A stretch of DNA of 64,000 nt from Sternotherus odoratus. Lineage: Eukaryota; Chordata; Testudines; Kinosternidae. Both the position numbers and the translations under genes were made by a program. This document shows positions 24,401 to 36,338 of the stretch, piece after piece. The stretch covers positions 84,116,390 through 84,180,389 of the forward strand of contig JAVMKO010000003.1 of NCBI GenBank assembly GCA_032164245.1, given 5' to 3'. Within the stretch, counting starts at the first letter, position 1; each line of letters starts with the position of its first letter. A model generated the notes under the pieces. It saw only the letters and a program-made list of their open reading frames with translations. It was not told the origin of the DNA and made no database searches.

Positions 24401-24515
24401 TAGAAAAGGTTACTTCACGGAATTTACCCATTTTCTTTCCCTTCCCTCTTTGACACTAAGGAACCTGCCATTGCTCACCATGGACTGAACCAAGGTTATT
24501 TTTCACTGTATTCCT
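21417..24515. other. Unassigned non-coding sequence
   Basis: Positions 21417-22200 are unusually G-rich on the + strand with C-rich patches ('ccagtgcaccccaacccc'); 22200-24515 is AT-rich. No transposon ends or exons were recognised. Open frames at 21362-21926 overlap on both strands and look compositional. Confidence 0.45.
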
Positions 24516-24660
24516 GTAGCGGGGTGACTACCCCGCTCCTAAAAGAAAAGGGGTTAAAACAGCCCTGGGAAGGGCTGGGGTTGGGGGCCCGCAGCTCCCA
24601 GGCTGATTAAGGAAGGGCACTGACCCTGTGGAGTCCCTTCCCTCCAATACTCTGCCCCCC
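24516..24660 (+). mobile_element. LTR-like fragment
   Basis: It begins 'tgtagcggggtgactacccc' with 'aaaaggggttaaaacagccc' after it, resembling the start of LTRs such as the one at 49020 (TGTAGTGGGGCAGC). The right end is not defined and no TSD is seen. Confidence 0.35.
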
Positions 24661-25024
24661 ACTTGCTCCTCTTCTCCCCCTCCCCCATCATTCGCCCTTA
24701 CAGACCATCATGATTCGCTGATGGACTGCATCAGAAGATGAGCGTGGGCAGATGTGGTGAAACTTCATTTGAATCTGCCTGCCAGCATCACTCATAGGAC
24801 TACACCACTACAGTAAAGGAAATGAAAATGACATCTTCATCCTCCCCAGCTGAAAAATCACAGCTGCAGAGCTATGTTGAATAGTGTACTAGCTCCTCAA
24901 CCTAGACTGCATAAACTAATATTTGAACCAAGCATTGACCACACTAAATACAAGGTGAACTCACTGAGACAGCAAATCATGAACCAGAGAGAAGAAGATT
25001 CATCAAGCCACCACCCATGACTAC

Positions 25025-25502
25025 TGTGGTAGACCCAGGGCAGGCAGAAGGACCTGTAATTAGAAGGGTTTCTACAGGGGAATGGGGTCCAGCTGGGCAA
25101 AGCTGCCACAGCCAGGAGCAGGGCAAGCTGAGGCCAGTTAAGGAGGCTGCCAGAGCCCTTTAAAGAGACTCCTCCCCAGGGAGGAGTGTGGGAGTTTGAG
25201 GAGGGAGTTTTGGTGGCAGTGAGAGTTAGAGGAGCGAGGTGGTGAAAGCAGAGAGTGTGAGGAGCAAGTTGGAGGAGGCAGGGACGGAGAGGCTGCTGGC
25301 AAGCAGGAGAAGAGGACTAAGGATCCCTACCAGAGGGGGACCTAGCTTTCCTGGCTTGCAGGAGCCTGTCCCTGAGAGGGAGAGAAAGGGAGCAAGTAGC
25401 TAAGGAGCAGCAGAAAAACCCGAGTCAGGTACAGCCTGGCTAGGGGGCCAACGCTGTGACAGCGACCCAAAGGACTTGAGCCAGGGGAGCCACCTTGTCA
25501 CA
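25025..25502 (+). mobile_element. Solo LTR of the Gmr1-like gypsy family
   Basis: The 478-bp segment starts TGTGGTAGACCC and ends CCTTGTCACA, exactly like the LTRs of the full-length element at 55885-61356 read on their sense strand. It is flanked by CTAC at 25021-25024 and 25503-25506. It differs from those LTRs by short indels (a missing 7-mer near each end, an extra 'gagaaagggagcaagtagc'-type insertion) and scattered substitutions, so it is older. The internal region was presumably lost by LTR-LTR recombination. Confidence 0.9.
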
Positions 25503-26164
25503 CTACACTTGGGCCCATCACACTCAGTGAAGCATAGAAAGCTCCGGAAAATCTTCAAATCACCACCTGTGATATGGTTGAAGTCTATAAAGACCCACTA
25601 CTAATGGAACCGTTCAGTGCCTCTTTCAGGAGAGCAAACCTGCCAATCTGATGAGATTTGATTTGCCCAGTCCTCAGAAACCAGACCAACAACAAACGCT
25701 CCAAACAAACAAACCAAAACAAAACACACACCGCCAACAAGAAACAACCACCGCTACCAGCAGCAGAACATCTCTCCAACCACCATCCCATCACCACTCT
25801 TTATCTGGAAGAGCTTGAATTTATTGATCTCCAGGATGCATTGAAAGTTGCACTTCTCTTTGCTGGCTGTGGCCAGGGCTGGGTTGTGTGTGATTGAAGT
25901 GATAGAGGGATTGGGTGCAATTATTTTTGCTTGGGTGGTTTTATGAAAAGAGTCTAGGTCAGCTGAGCAACCCACGACTCTGTGGATTTTTTTGTCCTTT
26001 TTTTAAATACTTAATTATTGTATATGCACTTAGAGCCATGGGATAGGCACTTTGTAAAATAAATTTGAATATAGTAAATAACTTAAATAGGTCTGACCAA
26101 CAGAATCCCAGTATATAAACTGCTTTCCACACTCAACAGACTGACCCAGAAGTTACATGTTTAT

Positions 26165-26960
26165 GTGCCTTAGATTTTGTCTATGCAGGGATAAAAAACC
26201 TGCGGCTGGTGCAGGTCAGTTGTCATGAGTTGGCGGGGTTCATGCCCCAGGGCTGAAAAGCTCCTATGTCGATGTCTGGCCCTGGGTTGGATGCCAATCC
26301 CTAGACCTGTGTGAGGGTGGAGAGTCTCTGAGTGGAGTCTCTGGGTGGAGTCTCTCTGGGTGGAGAGTCCCAGAGCTTGGGCTCCAGCCCAAGCCCGAAC
26401 ACCTATACTGCAGTGGGAGGGTTCTATAGGGTGTGGGAGTCCTTGGGGGTCTCTCAGGCGGCAAGGGGGGTGGATTGGAGTCAGGGCAGTCAGGGGACAG
26501 GGAATAGGGGGACAGGTAGGAGGTGGGGTTCTTGGGGGGGCAGCTAGGGTGGGGGGGGTCTCAGGAAGGAGTGGTCGGGGCAGGGGGTTTAGATAGGGGA
26601 TGAGGTCCTGGGGTGGTAGGGAGCAGGGGTCCCTGGAGGGGGCGGTCAGGGGACAAGGAGCAGGGAGGGGGTTGGATGGGTTGGAGGTTCTGAGGGGGGG
26701 CAGTCAGGGGGTTGGGGGTCAGATAGGCGTCGGGGCCAGGCTGTTTGGGGAGGCACAGCCTTCTCTACCTGACCCTCCATACAATTTTGGAACCCAGATG
26801 TGGCCTTCGGGCCAAAACATTTGCCCACCCTGACCTAGGTACTGCCTCTTGAAGAGGTGGAGTATCTATGCTTTCATTAGCATAGATAGTGTCTTCACTG
26901 GAGCCCTGCAGCTTCACCACTGCATTATTTTAAGTTTAGTCTCTCAGATATGGTAATTTG
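26165..26960. mobile_element. Nested MITEs
   Basis: The left part (26170-26412) matches the family of the MITE at 37999-38275: 'tttgtctatgcagggataaa', 'gcccaagcccgaacacctat', 'actgcagtgg'. It is followed by a G-rich insertion (26415-26836) and then by a fragment of the family seen at 18505 ('gaagaggtggagtatctatg', 'gtgtcttcactggagccctg') up to about 26945. The boundaries between layers are approximate. Confidence 0.5.
26415..26836. mobile_element. G-rich hAT-like element (one clear end)
   Basis: The right end 'ggccttcgggccaaaacatt' followed by 'tgcccaccctg' matches the terminal sequence of a common hAT group (CAGGGTGGGCAAA...GGCCCGAAGG in reverse). The interior is a loose G-rich minisatellite around 'cagtcaggggacagg'. 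The left TIR was not identified. Confidence 0.45.
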
Positions 26961-27689
26961 CAGCACTACTGTCATGTGTGAAAGTAAATTTCCCACTCTC
27001 TCACCTTTGGGAGGAAAGGATTATAATGTTGGTATGCTTTGTCTCTCAACAAAAGCAGCTGCCTATCCCTCTGTCAGAGTGCCCTCTTCTGTCTGCTTTA
27101 TGGAATAATGGAATTAGAGTATACACAGTTGCAGTGACTCTGTGCTGTAGAAACACTTGTGCAAGGGGAGAACATGCATTACTCACCAAGTAATACATAC
27201 TTTAAATGTATTAGCATTATCCGTTTAGCAGTTATTTAAATAGAACATCATTTTCCTAAACTTAATTGCTTTGGTCTTTGCTTTTGCTTTGGAAAATAAA
27301 AATACTTAAAAATCTCATTAAGTAGAGAAGCATAATTACTCTGGTTCCAGGCAGGAGCATATCTCTGTTGCAAAAATAGTCTTTATATAGGCCCATATTC
27401 TGATCAACTCAAGGAAAGCTTTCCTCTCCACCTTGCGTTAACCTACAGTTTAGGAGTAAATTGTATAGATTACATACACCATATTAATATTAAAAATGAT
27501 TAATACATCTTCTTTTACCCCCTTCTCACCAACCTTTATCCCTGGGTCATGATAGGTGCATTTAGTATGTAGCCAGAAAGTTGAAAATAATGTTGTCCTT
27601 TTGGGCCTGAGGAGTTAGCCAGTTTTCAGATTTATGTGTTGTCTCTGTTAGGAGGATAAATTGATGATTAAGTGTGATAAAGGAAGGGG

Positions 27690-27965
27690 GATGGGGAGAT
27701 AGCTCCCTTTCATAGACAGCCAGTAGCTATAAAATCCCTCTTAGTAGCTGTTCTCTAATTGCTCTACCTGTAAAGGGTTAAAAAGTTTCACTGTTATACA
27801 TAGGTAAAGGGAAATGAGTGGGCACCTGACCAAAGGAGCCAATGGGAAGGTTAGAACTTTTAAAAATTGAAACAAGACTCCCCTTTTGTCTGTCTGTTGT
27901 TCTTGGGGAGAAGCAGACAGGGAGCAGTTATGCTGTGAGAAGTTTGGGCCAGATATGAAAAATCA
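27690..27965 (+). mobile_element. LTR-like fragment
   Basis: The block 'ctctacctgtaaagggttaa', 'gggcacctgaccaaaggagc', 'ccaatgggaaggttagaact' and a following 'cccttttgtctgtctgttgt' has the character of an ERV-type LTR and I believe it recurs in reptile genomes. Ends and TSD are not visible. Confidence 0.35.
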
Positions 27966-28093
27966 TCAGTATCATATGGATTCCACATGGCTAATTCCAC
28001 ATGGCTAAGGAGTGATGGGGGCAGGAAACTGGGGTAGGGAGGATAGGGACAGAGCGTCCTGCTGCTTGGGGAGGTTTCTGAGATGAGTTTGAC

Positions 28094-28405
28094 ATGGCCC
28101 TGGCCCTGACTGCTCCTTGCAGGGGAAGAGGAAGTCCTGTCTCCCCCGCCTCCAGTTTTGTGGCCAGGAAGTCTCTAGCCTCCCCTCCTCGCTCTAGAGT
28201 GATTTACCTATCCACCAGCTGCTCCAGGTGCCTACACGTACATACCAGCACTCCTGGGGAGTGGCACGTGACCGCTCTTGTGGCTTCCCTTTACTTCCCT
28301 GTAAGAAAGTCATTTTTTCTGTGGGAAAGTAAAGAAATCTGTGAAGAACATGAATTCTGGGCACATGCAGTGGTGCAGAATTCCCTCAAGAATAAAGGAT
28401 GAGAT
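28094..28405. mobile_element. Probable diverged MITE copy
   Basis: The right part, 'gaattctgggcacatgcagt' to 'gcagaattccctcaagaata', resembles the inverted ends of the element at 47595-47950 ('gggggaattctgtgccac'). The single open frame across it (102 codons) has no domain and coincides with the repeat, so I do not call a gene. Confidence 0.35.
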
Positions 28406-28439
28406 TGCATTTATAATTAAAAAAATAACTAAAGAGACG

Positions 28440-31400
28440 TTCCTAATCTATTTTGGTTGTGCATGAGGGAACAAACTTCTCAGCTTTTGGCTGAACAAAC
28501 ACCCTAACATTACATCCTCTTTGCTTAAGTCTACTATGATAGTTTATTCTTGAATTCAAGTCTTTACAATCTTTCTGTGCTAATGGAAAACTAGTTGTAG
28601 TTCTTAAAAAATAATAGATAATATTTAGCTTGATATGCTATCAGTACATTGCGTTGATATTGTACAAGTGTTATTACTCAGACTCCTAAATTTTTAACTT
28701 TTCTGAGAAAAACTAGTGTTAAAAATACCACAGTTCTATACAACATTAATGAAAATTACAGGTCTGTATGACTCCCTTGATATTATTCTATAACATGTGA
28801 ACACTTTATAGTGTGAACTATTCAGTCAGTGCAAATTCAACTATATGCAATAATTTTTACTATGCCTTTTTTTATAGGTAACTATAACTTGTGTTGTAGT
28901 TAGCTTACATTTATCAGTCTTAGCATTGTTTATAAGGTTTTACATCTTAGCTGTAAAAAAATAAATCCTTCATTTATATTTGCTATGCAAAGTCTCAGAT
29001 AATCCAAGGATGAATTTGATTCTTTGTGTGTGCCTACAATCTTAATTTTCACAAATAGGAAAAATATGTAACATTTTCCCTACTTAAAGTAGCATTAAAA
29101 GATATCAGTGAAAATCCACCCTCAAAGAACTGTGTTGAAATAACATTTTGAGACTGGATTACATTTAAAATAAAATATCAAACAAATGGGAAATTCATAG
29201 CTGAAGTTGAAAGTCCATTGTTAAGGGAAATCTTTCTCAAAACTAATGGCTGGCTAGCAAGTTGGTGGTATGTTAAAATCCCATAACAGGCCTTCATTCA
29301 GATGTGCCAGTTACGGGATTCTGTTTGTACTATGATAAACAAGGAATTGCCTGAACATAGATCACTGACTTGTGATCCAAATTGGCTTTGTCGAATACTC
29401 TGTGGAGAAGCCAGGGTCAGGCAATTGTAATTTCCAGTATCTACTGGTTGACTAACTGAAGAATATTCTGAGAGTTATATTTTTGGGAATCCTTTTTAAC
29501 TTTAATTTGTGACTAATAAACCATCTGCTCTGAGGGGGGTGACCAACTGGTTTGGGACCTCTTCCTAATTCCGGCCAAATTTGCTGGAGCATTACATGGT
29601 GTTGGGATTAACATCAAATCTGCCCACTCTTCACACACCAATCTTCATTGTGTTCAGTAATGAAATATCGGATGGCTGTCATGTATTCTGGCATCCAAGG
29701 AGGATCCACAAGGTAAGCAGGAAAAGCTTCCCCATTCTGTTTCGGAAAGCGGTAAGAAACCCTTGAGCATTCAGTTCATGTGAACTATACATATACTGAG
29801 TTCCACAGTGTCTCCATGTGTTAAATCAATCCCTGCAGATGTGTGTAGCCCAAACCTCCAAGAGAACTCCCACCCTCTACCTCTCCAAGCACCTCATGGC
29901 TCCTGCCCATTTGATGCCCCACCCCCTTTGTCATCTTTGAGGAAGTTAGCCAATGCTCTGTGTCACTGTGTGGCACTGGCCCTTTAAGAGGGTGTAAGGC
30001 CAGTGCACCCTAAGGTTGGTCAGCTGACCCAAATTTGGTTTTAAAGAGAGCACCTAGTGCTATAAAAGCTCAGAGAGAGAATGAGAGCTTGTGAGGGAGG
30101 ACTATTTGTGTGTGGTCTGGTAAGTTTAGTAAGGAAGCAGAGCTGCTCGAGTCCCCTGGGAGGGCAGGAAGTGAGATCCTACATTTGATGGGTGAGTTGA
30201 GGAATTGTTTTGTTTGTTTGACATTTGAACAATACACTTGCCTAAAAGAGTCTGTGGGAGTGGCAGTAAGTCCTTAGCAAGCCGGGGAGAAGCCCTGCCT
30301 TGGGGGATGCTCTGACCTTCCCCTGCGCACACATTTCCAGTTGGGTTAGATTTGCTTTCCTGGGGTGTCGGGAAAATAGGGAGCTGCTCGTAATGAAAAT
30401 TTGGGGTGACCACGTGGTCAAGGCCACTGTCTATTACCTTGCTCATAAATGTCTTCATAGGGGTAGGAATATTTTGAGCACAAAATCCCCTCCTCTCTCT
30501 GTGTCCCATCTGCTTGCCCCTTACTATGTCTCTCTAAGATACTCAAATTCACCTCACTAATGACTGGGTGTCAATGTTCTCTCACATTTCCACTGTGGCT
30601 GTTTTATTGCAATGTTAATACTTGCTTGTGGGCTGCCAGTGAATGTGTAATGGGAACTTAAAACCATGTAAACTGAGATACTGCATCCCTAAGCAATGAG
30701 TCTCTAAGGGACTCACTTTGAAATTAAACTGTAGTCATTTTCAATATGGCATCGTTTTATTGTCTGGGTGCATCTGTATATAAACTTTACTTTAGGTTCT
30801 GAGCAACCTATAAAGGCTTGCAAGAGATAAATTTTAGACTAAGTATAGCACTCTCCATTAATCAGGAGACTAAGCAAGCAGGAGCTCTGGATAATGTACA
30901 CAGCTGCCAGGCCATTTATCTTGCTGTCAAAAGATGACTCTCCTGCAGAGAGGAACTCAGATGTGGTGGTTTGGCCTCTTTTGTGTGTCTGTGTTTCACA
31001 GTTTGCAGAAAATACGTGTGTGTGTATATATGATACTAAAATCACCTAGACCTTAAAGTGCAGTTCTGTGCTGGAAAATGATTGTAAAAATGTCACCTTC
31101 CTGCTCAACAGATTTGTATCTTATGTGTACTGAGTCGTGCCTGTCTAGGTAAGGGACAAAAGTGTTTACTACTTCTGAATGAGTAAATTAGATGTATTCT
31201 GACTCACTTAACAGAATTCTTAGCTACATTCAAATTACAGGCCTGCATTCTGCCCCCAGTTCACCTGTGCAAACCAACAGAGGACAAGATGTATCTCACG
31301 GTGATGTGGTAAGATAGAAAGTGCACAGTTTGACCTTCAGTTCAGGTTGAATATGTGATGTTAGAGCTGGCGGTTAGTAAAACCCATTTTTCTGTTCTTA

Positions 31401-32425
31401 AACAGAGTAAATCATTGAAGAACAAGGCACTCTGTACCCCTCAAGGCCATTTTCTGAGTGATTTTTCAATCTCAAAGCACACTTTAAAAACAAACTAACT
31501 GAAGAATAATCTGTTACTAGCTTTTCTTGTGAGCCTTAACGGTACTTCACACCTTACATTTATAGGGCAAAAGACTCCAATCATTTGTCTCCTTAGTTTG
31601 ACCTTTTACATTAAACCAATAAATCAGCCAGTTTTGTGCTTCTCTGCTTATTGTCCTGAGCTCTTGGGAAAAGAAGATTATTTAATCTGAATTAATAGTG
31701 TTACTCCTTTGGATTTAGCATAACAGATTAGGTTATTAGCTGTTCAAATCTGGTAGCCTGCCTTCTGCATTACCCTATGTGATTCTTCAGAGGAAAGCAA
31801 AATAGTCCCCATAAATGACTTGGCCAGTTGTGCAATACTAGTGCATAGTGGGAGGGGGGATTTTTTCCTGCTCTTACTCACGATCAGTTTAATGCCCTGA
31901 ATTTGCTTACCATTAATTTTCTTGTACAAAATAGTACTAAAACCTTAAGTTTTGACAGTCATCAGGTCCTGAAACACACTTCCCTGACTCTGAGCCAAGG
32001 ACTTATGTGTGGAAGCTACAGTAGCCACCCTAAAGGACTGAAAGTTCCAAGATAACTTGTGTTTTGTGCACACTAAACTCAGGAGCGTAACAAGTTACCA
32101 AAAATAACTGTGGGAGGCGCATTAAACCCTAACAGAAATGAAAGGAGGTGCTGAATGATCTGGCTGCTTTGGGAATCGTGCCTTGCCATATTCGCCAAGT
32201 CTGCCTGCAAACAGTTATGCAGGCTGGAGATAAGGTGAATTATACTGGCCTCTGAGGAGACATCCTGCATCATGAAATTGGCATAGGATGGGGGGGAAAG
32301 CTCACAAACTTTTCAGGTTGCATTTTCTCTTTACAATACAACATATGTTCTGTAAATGTGTGCATATAGACGGTTTGATTCTATCACTACATTCTAATAG
32401 AATGTTTCTCATGCTCTTTAGGGTC
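28440..32425. other. Mostly unassigned non-coding sequence
   Basis: No exon or clear transposon is recognised. The segment 29930-30240 has LTR-like features: 'tggcactggccctttaagag', a TATA-like 'gctataaaagctc' at about 30060 and a short downstream G-rich tract, but no defined ends. The rest is AT-rich. Confidence 0.4.
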
Positions 32426-32429
32426 ATGG

Positions 32430-32862
32430 ACATATGCTGCCGGGTAGAGTTTGTGGCAAACTTTAGGATTCAGGACTGTGATGCGATACTAGACTGCGAA
32501 CTACACCAGATAATTTTTTTTCTTGGTGTCTGGCTGCCCACCTGCTCAGGGTCTAACTGATTATTATATTTGGGGTCAGGAAGGAATTTTCCCTGGGTCA
32601 GGTTGGCTGAGACCCTGGGATTATTTTTTTTCCCTTCCTCTGCAGCATAGGGTCACTTGCCGCTTTAAATCAGTGTAAATGGCAGATTCTCTGTAACTTG
32701 AAGCTTTTAAACCATGATTTGAGGACCTCAGTAACTCAGCCAGAGGTTATGGGTGTATTACATGGTGAGTGGGCAAGGTTCTATGCCTGCAATATACAGG
32801 AAGTCAGGCTAGATCAGGGTAGTCCCTTCTCACCTTAAAGTCTATGAATTTAGTGTTAGGGC
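32430..32862 (+). mobile_element. CR1-type LINE 3' end
   Basis: It includes 'gggtcaggaaggaattttcc', 'cccttcctctgcagcatagg', 'gatttgaggacctcagtaac' and ends 'cagggtagtcccttctcacc' then 'ttaaagtctatga', the terminal sequence of a widespread sauropsid CR1 subfamily. A very short copy of the same end lies at 51025-51100. Confidence 0.7.
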
Positions 32863-33274
32863 TTGCTGAACTCCTCCTCTGTTGTATTTCAGCTGTGTCT
32901 CACCTCATTTTCTCCAGTTGTCAGACGTGGCTGCCTCCAATTGTCCCATACCGCTATGACTTTTCATGGGATCTATGATTCCGAAAGTCTTTCTTGCTAG
33001 GCATGGGCTGTCACTGCTTTGGAACACCATGCATTTTGGTTTTGTTCCTCTTTTTACTGTCATTAAAGAGACTTAAACATGGATGCCTTATGCTTTTTAT
33101 TTCATCCTGACTGGCTTCTTTTAGAAAAGAAATACTGGAATATCACAATATTTGACACTTATATGCAACTCTCCGGGACAAAAGTTGTCTTGCTGTTCTG
33201 TGTTTGTATAGTGCCTAATCCCTTGCTGATACTACTACCACGCTGACATTGCATTATTAAATACCAATAATAAA

Positions 33275-33608
33275 TAAGTGAAAGAGTCCTGTGGCACCCT
33301 AAAAACTAACTAAAGTATTGAAGCATAAGCTTTTGTGGGCTAATACCCACTGCATGCATCCGATGAAGTGGGTATTAGCTCACAAAAGCTTATGCTTCAA
33401 TACTTTAGTTAGTTTTTAGGGTGCCACAGGACTCTTTCACTTAAGTATTGAAGCATAAGATTTTGTGAGCTAATACCCACTTCATCGGATGCATGCAGTG
33501 GGTATTAGCCCACAAAAGCTTATGCTTCAATACTTTAGTCTTTAAGGTGCCACAGGACTCTTTGTCACTTCTGCAATTCCAGACTAACACGGCTACCTTT
33601 CTGATTCT
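33275..33608. mobile_element. Double-palindromic PLE-end insertion
   Basis: The insertion is flanked by a perfect 10-bp duplication, caataataaa, at 33265-33274 and 33609-33618. It contains two consecutive palindromes of PLE terminal sequence. The first has 75-nt arms at 33276-33350 and 33368-33442 with one mismatch and a 17-nt loop. The second has 38-nt arms at 33443-33480 and 33498-33535. The right edge ends with the PLE tip 'cagactaacacggctacc'. Four copies of the hairpin GTGGGTATTAGCYCAC occur in alternating orientation. There is no coding capacity. Confidence 0.8.
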
Positions 33609-33619
33609 CAATAATAAAG

Positions 33620-35600
33620 AACAATACTTTCCATGCCAAGATCTCAAAGAACTCCACATATGAATGTGTTTTCTTTAACCACATTTTATAAATGGGGAAT
33701 GGGACACAGAAGTTGAAGTTAAAGGCAATGTATTCAAACACGGGTGCCTAAAATCCCTATTTGGATGCCTAAATAACTAGTCTGCTATTTAGAGGACAGT
33801 CGTGCTTGTGAATGCCTGGTACCTTTGAAATGTTGAAGGACTGAGACTGAAGTGCTCAATTATTCACAGAGGAGGTACACAGAACCCCAGGCAGTGAGAA
33901 CATAAGCTTCCTAACTCTCTTCCACCACTGGCTCTCAGTTCTACCCAGAAGGGACCACCTCTAGGTGATGAGGACAGAGTTAAGTCCTGGAACCCATTAG
34001 CTGAAATTGCTGACCAGGTTATCAAGGGTGCCAGCTGCAGAAGTGGCTTTATGCTGTGGACCTCTCTTCATTTTGGAGCTGGACTTGAGACCCGGTTTCT
34101 TCACATAGGCCAAACTGCCATCAAGTTTCATGACCACTTTTGTTTATTATGGACCTGGGCTGAATTTGAACTAGCATCCCAGAAATAAAAAGGTCCATGT
34201 CCCACTGCCAGTCCTCTTATCCATCCATCCATCCCTCCTATGTTTTTCACTCCATGTTAATCCCAATAAACACTGCCGCTCAGCACTTCCTTTGTGCTGC
34301 AGTGTCTCTCTCTCAAGCTTACAATGATAGCAATTGTCTGCACTATCTCCCAGCTTTTCAGGCTATTTTACCATGCTTGAAGGCCAAAGCAGCTCAAATA
34401 TGGTGTTAACATTGCCCTGCTAATACAATGTTATTGATTATGTGAATTCTCATAATAATGTTAATAAAATTAACTTACTCATTCCCTCCTCTAGACTTCC
34501 CAGTGCTTGCTTATTCTGTGTCTGGTTTGTGTGGATTGTAAAGCCTTTTGGGCAAGGAATGTCTCATCTGGTAGAGAGATGTGGTGGGTGAGGTAATAGC
34601 TTTCATTTGACCAACTTCTGTTGGTAAGAGACACCAGCTTTTGAGCTTATTCAGAGCGCTTCTTCTGATCTTGTACACCTTGACACTTACTGTTGGAGCT
34701 TAATAAATAATAATCTTGATGCTACTTGCCACCCACTTCCTATCTCCACTTTTCCTGCTCCACTGTAGTGTTGTTTCATGTCCTAAACTGTGACAAACTG
34801 ACAGGTTGGAAGGAACTGAATTATTACCCTCCTTTCCGCCTCGCTGCATCTAGTCTTAAAGGGGCAGCACAAGAAATAGAATTCCCACCCCTTTTGATTA
34901 ACTCTTTTTAGAAGACTTTTGATTCCCTTAAAACATGGACTAATGAGCACTAATTTTGAGGGATTTCTTACTGAAATAAATTTGTGGGAGGGAGCTGAGT
35001 TGGTGACTTTATCAGGTCAGGCCCAGAAGGTCAGGTGATACAAATTAGCCAAGTGCTTGATGCAGTTCTGGTAACGTTGATGAGCACATGTTTGCAGTGT
35101 GGCTTCCATAAAGTAGTTAATCTCTATAAAATCCTAGACTTTATGCCTTTGGAAGCATTAATTCATGTTTTAGCAATACCGCACACTGATTATTATAATT
35201 CTTTGTGTGTTGTCTTACCATCTGCCTACCTACAGAAATTACAGTCGCATTGAATTCTACTGCCAGAATCCCGAGACATGCTAAGAAATATGAGAATACC
35301 TGGTTGGTTGATGCTGTCATGGTTTTTCAAACAGCAGCCAAAAGTAATATATCAATCTGACCTGCCTCAGTTCAAGCCTCCTCCAATTTACAATGCCTTT
35401 CATACTTTTCCCTTTCAGTGTACGCTACCAATAAATAGCAGTTGCCCAGCAGATAGGAATGATGGGAGTTCTACTGTTGAGTTCAATGGAAGCAGGAGCA
35501 GGCCCCAAGTATAGTTATTCACTCATTTTCAGTATTCTCATCCCCACTTCCTGTCAACTAGAAGGCGCTGTGCAGATTTTATGGAAATTTGAAATTGAAA
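33620..35600. other. Mostly unassigned non-coding sequence
   Basis: No gene recognised. A short atcc microsatellite lies at about 34217-34234 and a PLE-like remnant at 34575-34690 is listed separately. Confidence 0.45.
34575..34690 (-). mobile_element. Degenerate PLE-end remnant (second family)
   Basis: The + strand reads 'ggtgggtgaggtaatagctt', 'gaccaacttctgttggtaag' and 'agcttttgagcttattcaga'. This is the same terminal family as the hairpin at 46452-46597 ('gtgaggtaatatctttta', 'caacttctgttggtga'). Only one arm remains, and the hairpin-flanking motif is decayed. Confidence 0.5.
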
Positions 35601-35609
35601 AGGCTAGAG

Positions 35610-35919
35610 CAGGGGTCGGCAACCTTTAGAAGTGGTTTGCCGAGTCTTCATTTATTCACTCTAATTTAAGGTTTTGCATGCCAGTAATACATTTTAACGT
35701 TTTTAGAAGGAATCTTTCTATAAGTTTATAATATATAACTAAGCTATTGTTGTATGTAAAGTAAATAAGGTTTTAAAAATGTTTAAGAATTTCATTTAAA
35801 ATTAAATTAAAATGCAGAGCCCCCCCAGACTGGTAGCCAGGACCCGGGCAGTGTGAGTGCCACTGAAAATCAGCTTGCATGCCACCTTTGGCACACGTGC
35901 CATAGGTTATCTACACCTG
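35610..35919. mobile_element. hAT MITE with perfect TSD
   Basis: TIRs are caggggtcggcaacc at the left and ggttatctacacctg at the right (four mismatches). The perfect octamer ggctagag lies on both sides at 35602-35609 and 35920-35927, as expected for hAT transposition. The 310-bp interior is AT-rich and non-coding. Confidence 0.85.
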
Positions 35920-36338
35920 GGCTAGAGCTATTGGGCCCAGTTTTCAAGGCTGGACTCCTGAGATCCACGTGCAAAAATGTGTTTCAGAATTTGTTCTATA
36001 TTTGCATGTGTTGCTGCCATGACTGTGTGAAAATCAGGTGACTGCATGCTCCCAGGACTAGTTAGGTATGTAGTCAGTCATCTGGATACACCGTCACCTG
36101 ACTTGCACGTGCAATCATAATTGTGCACAAAAATGGGTGAAATGTTGTGGGCCTGAGTTTACTCTTTGAAAAATTGGTCCATTCCCTTCCAACCCATCAT
36201 TGTGTCATTTAATTATTGGTCCCCCATCTAACAGTCTCTAGCGCTTTGTTACATCAAGCAATAGGACTTCCCTAGTAGACAAAGTGTATCCATGGTCTAG
36301 TGGGTCTCAAAATGTTTCCTGATAGTTGCTGCTTATGG

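Noticed and set aside
28094..28402. 102-codon + frame with a serine-rich start
   Set aside because: It coincides with repeat-like sequence related to the MITE at 47595-47950 and has no domain.
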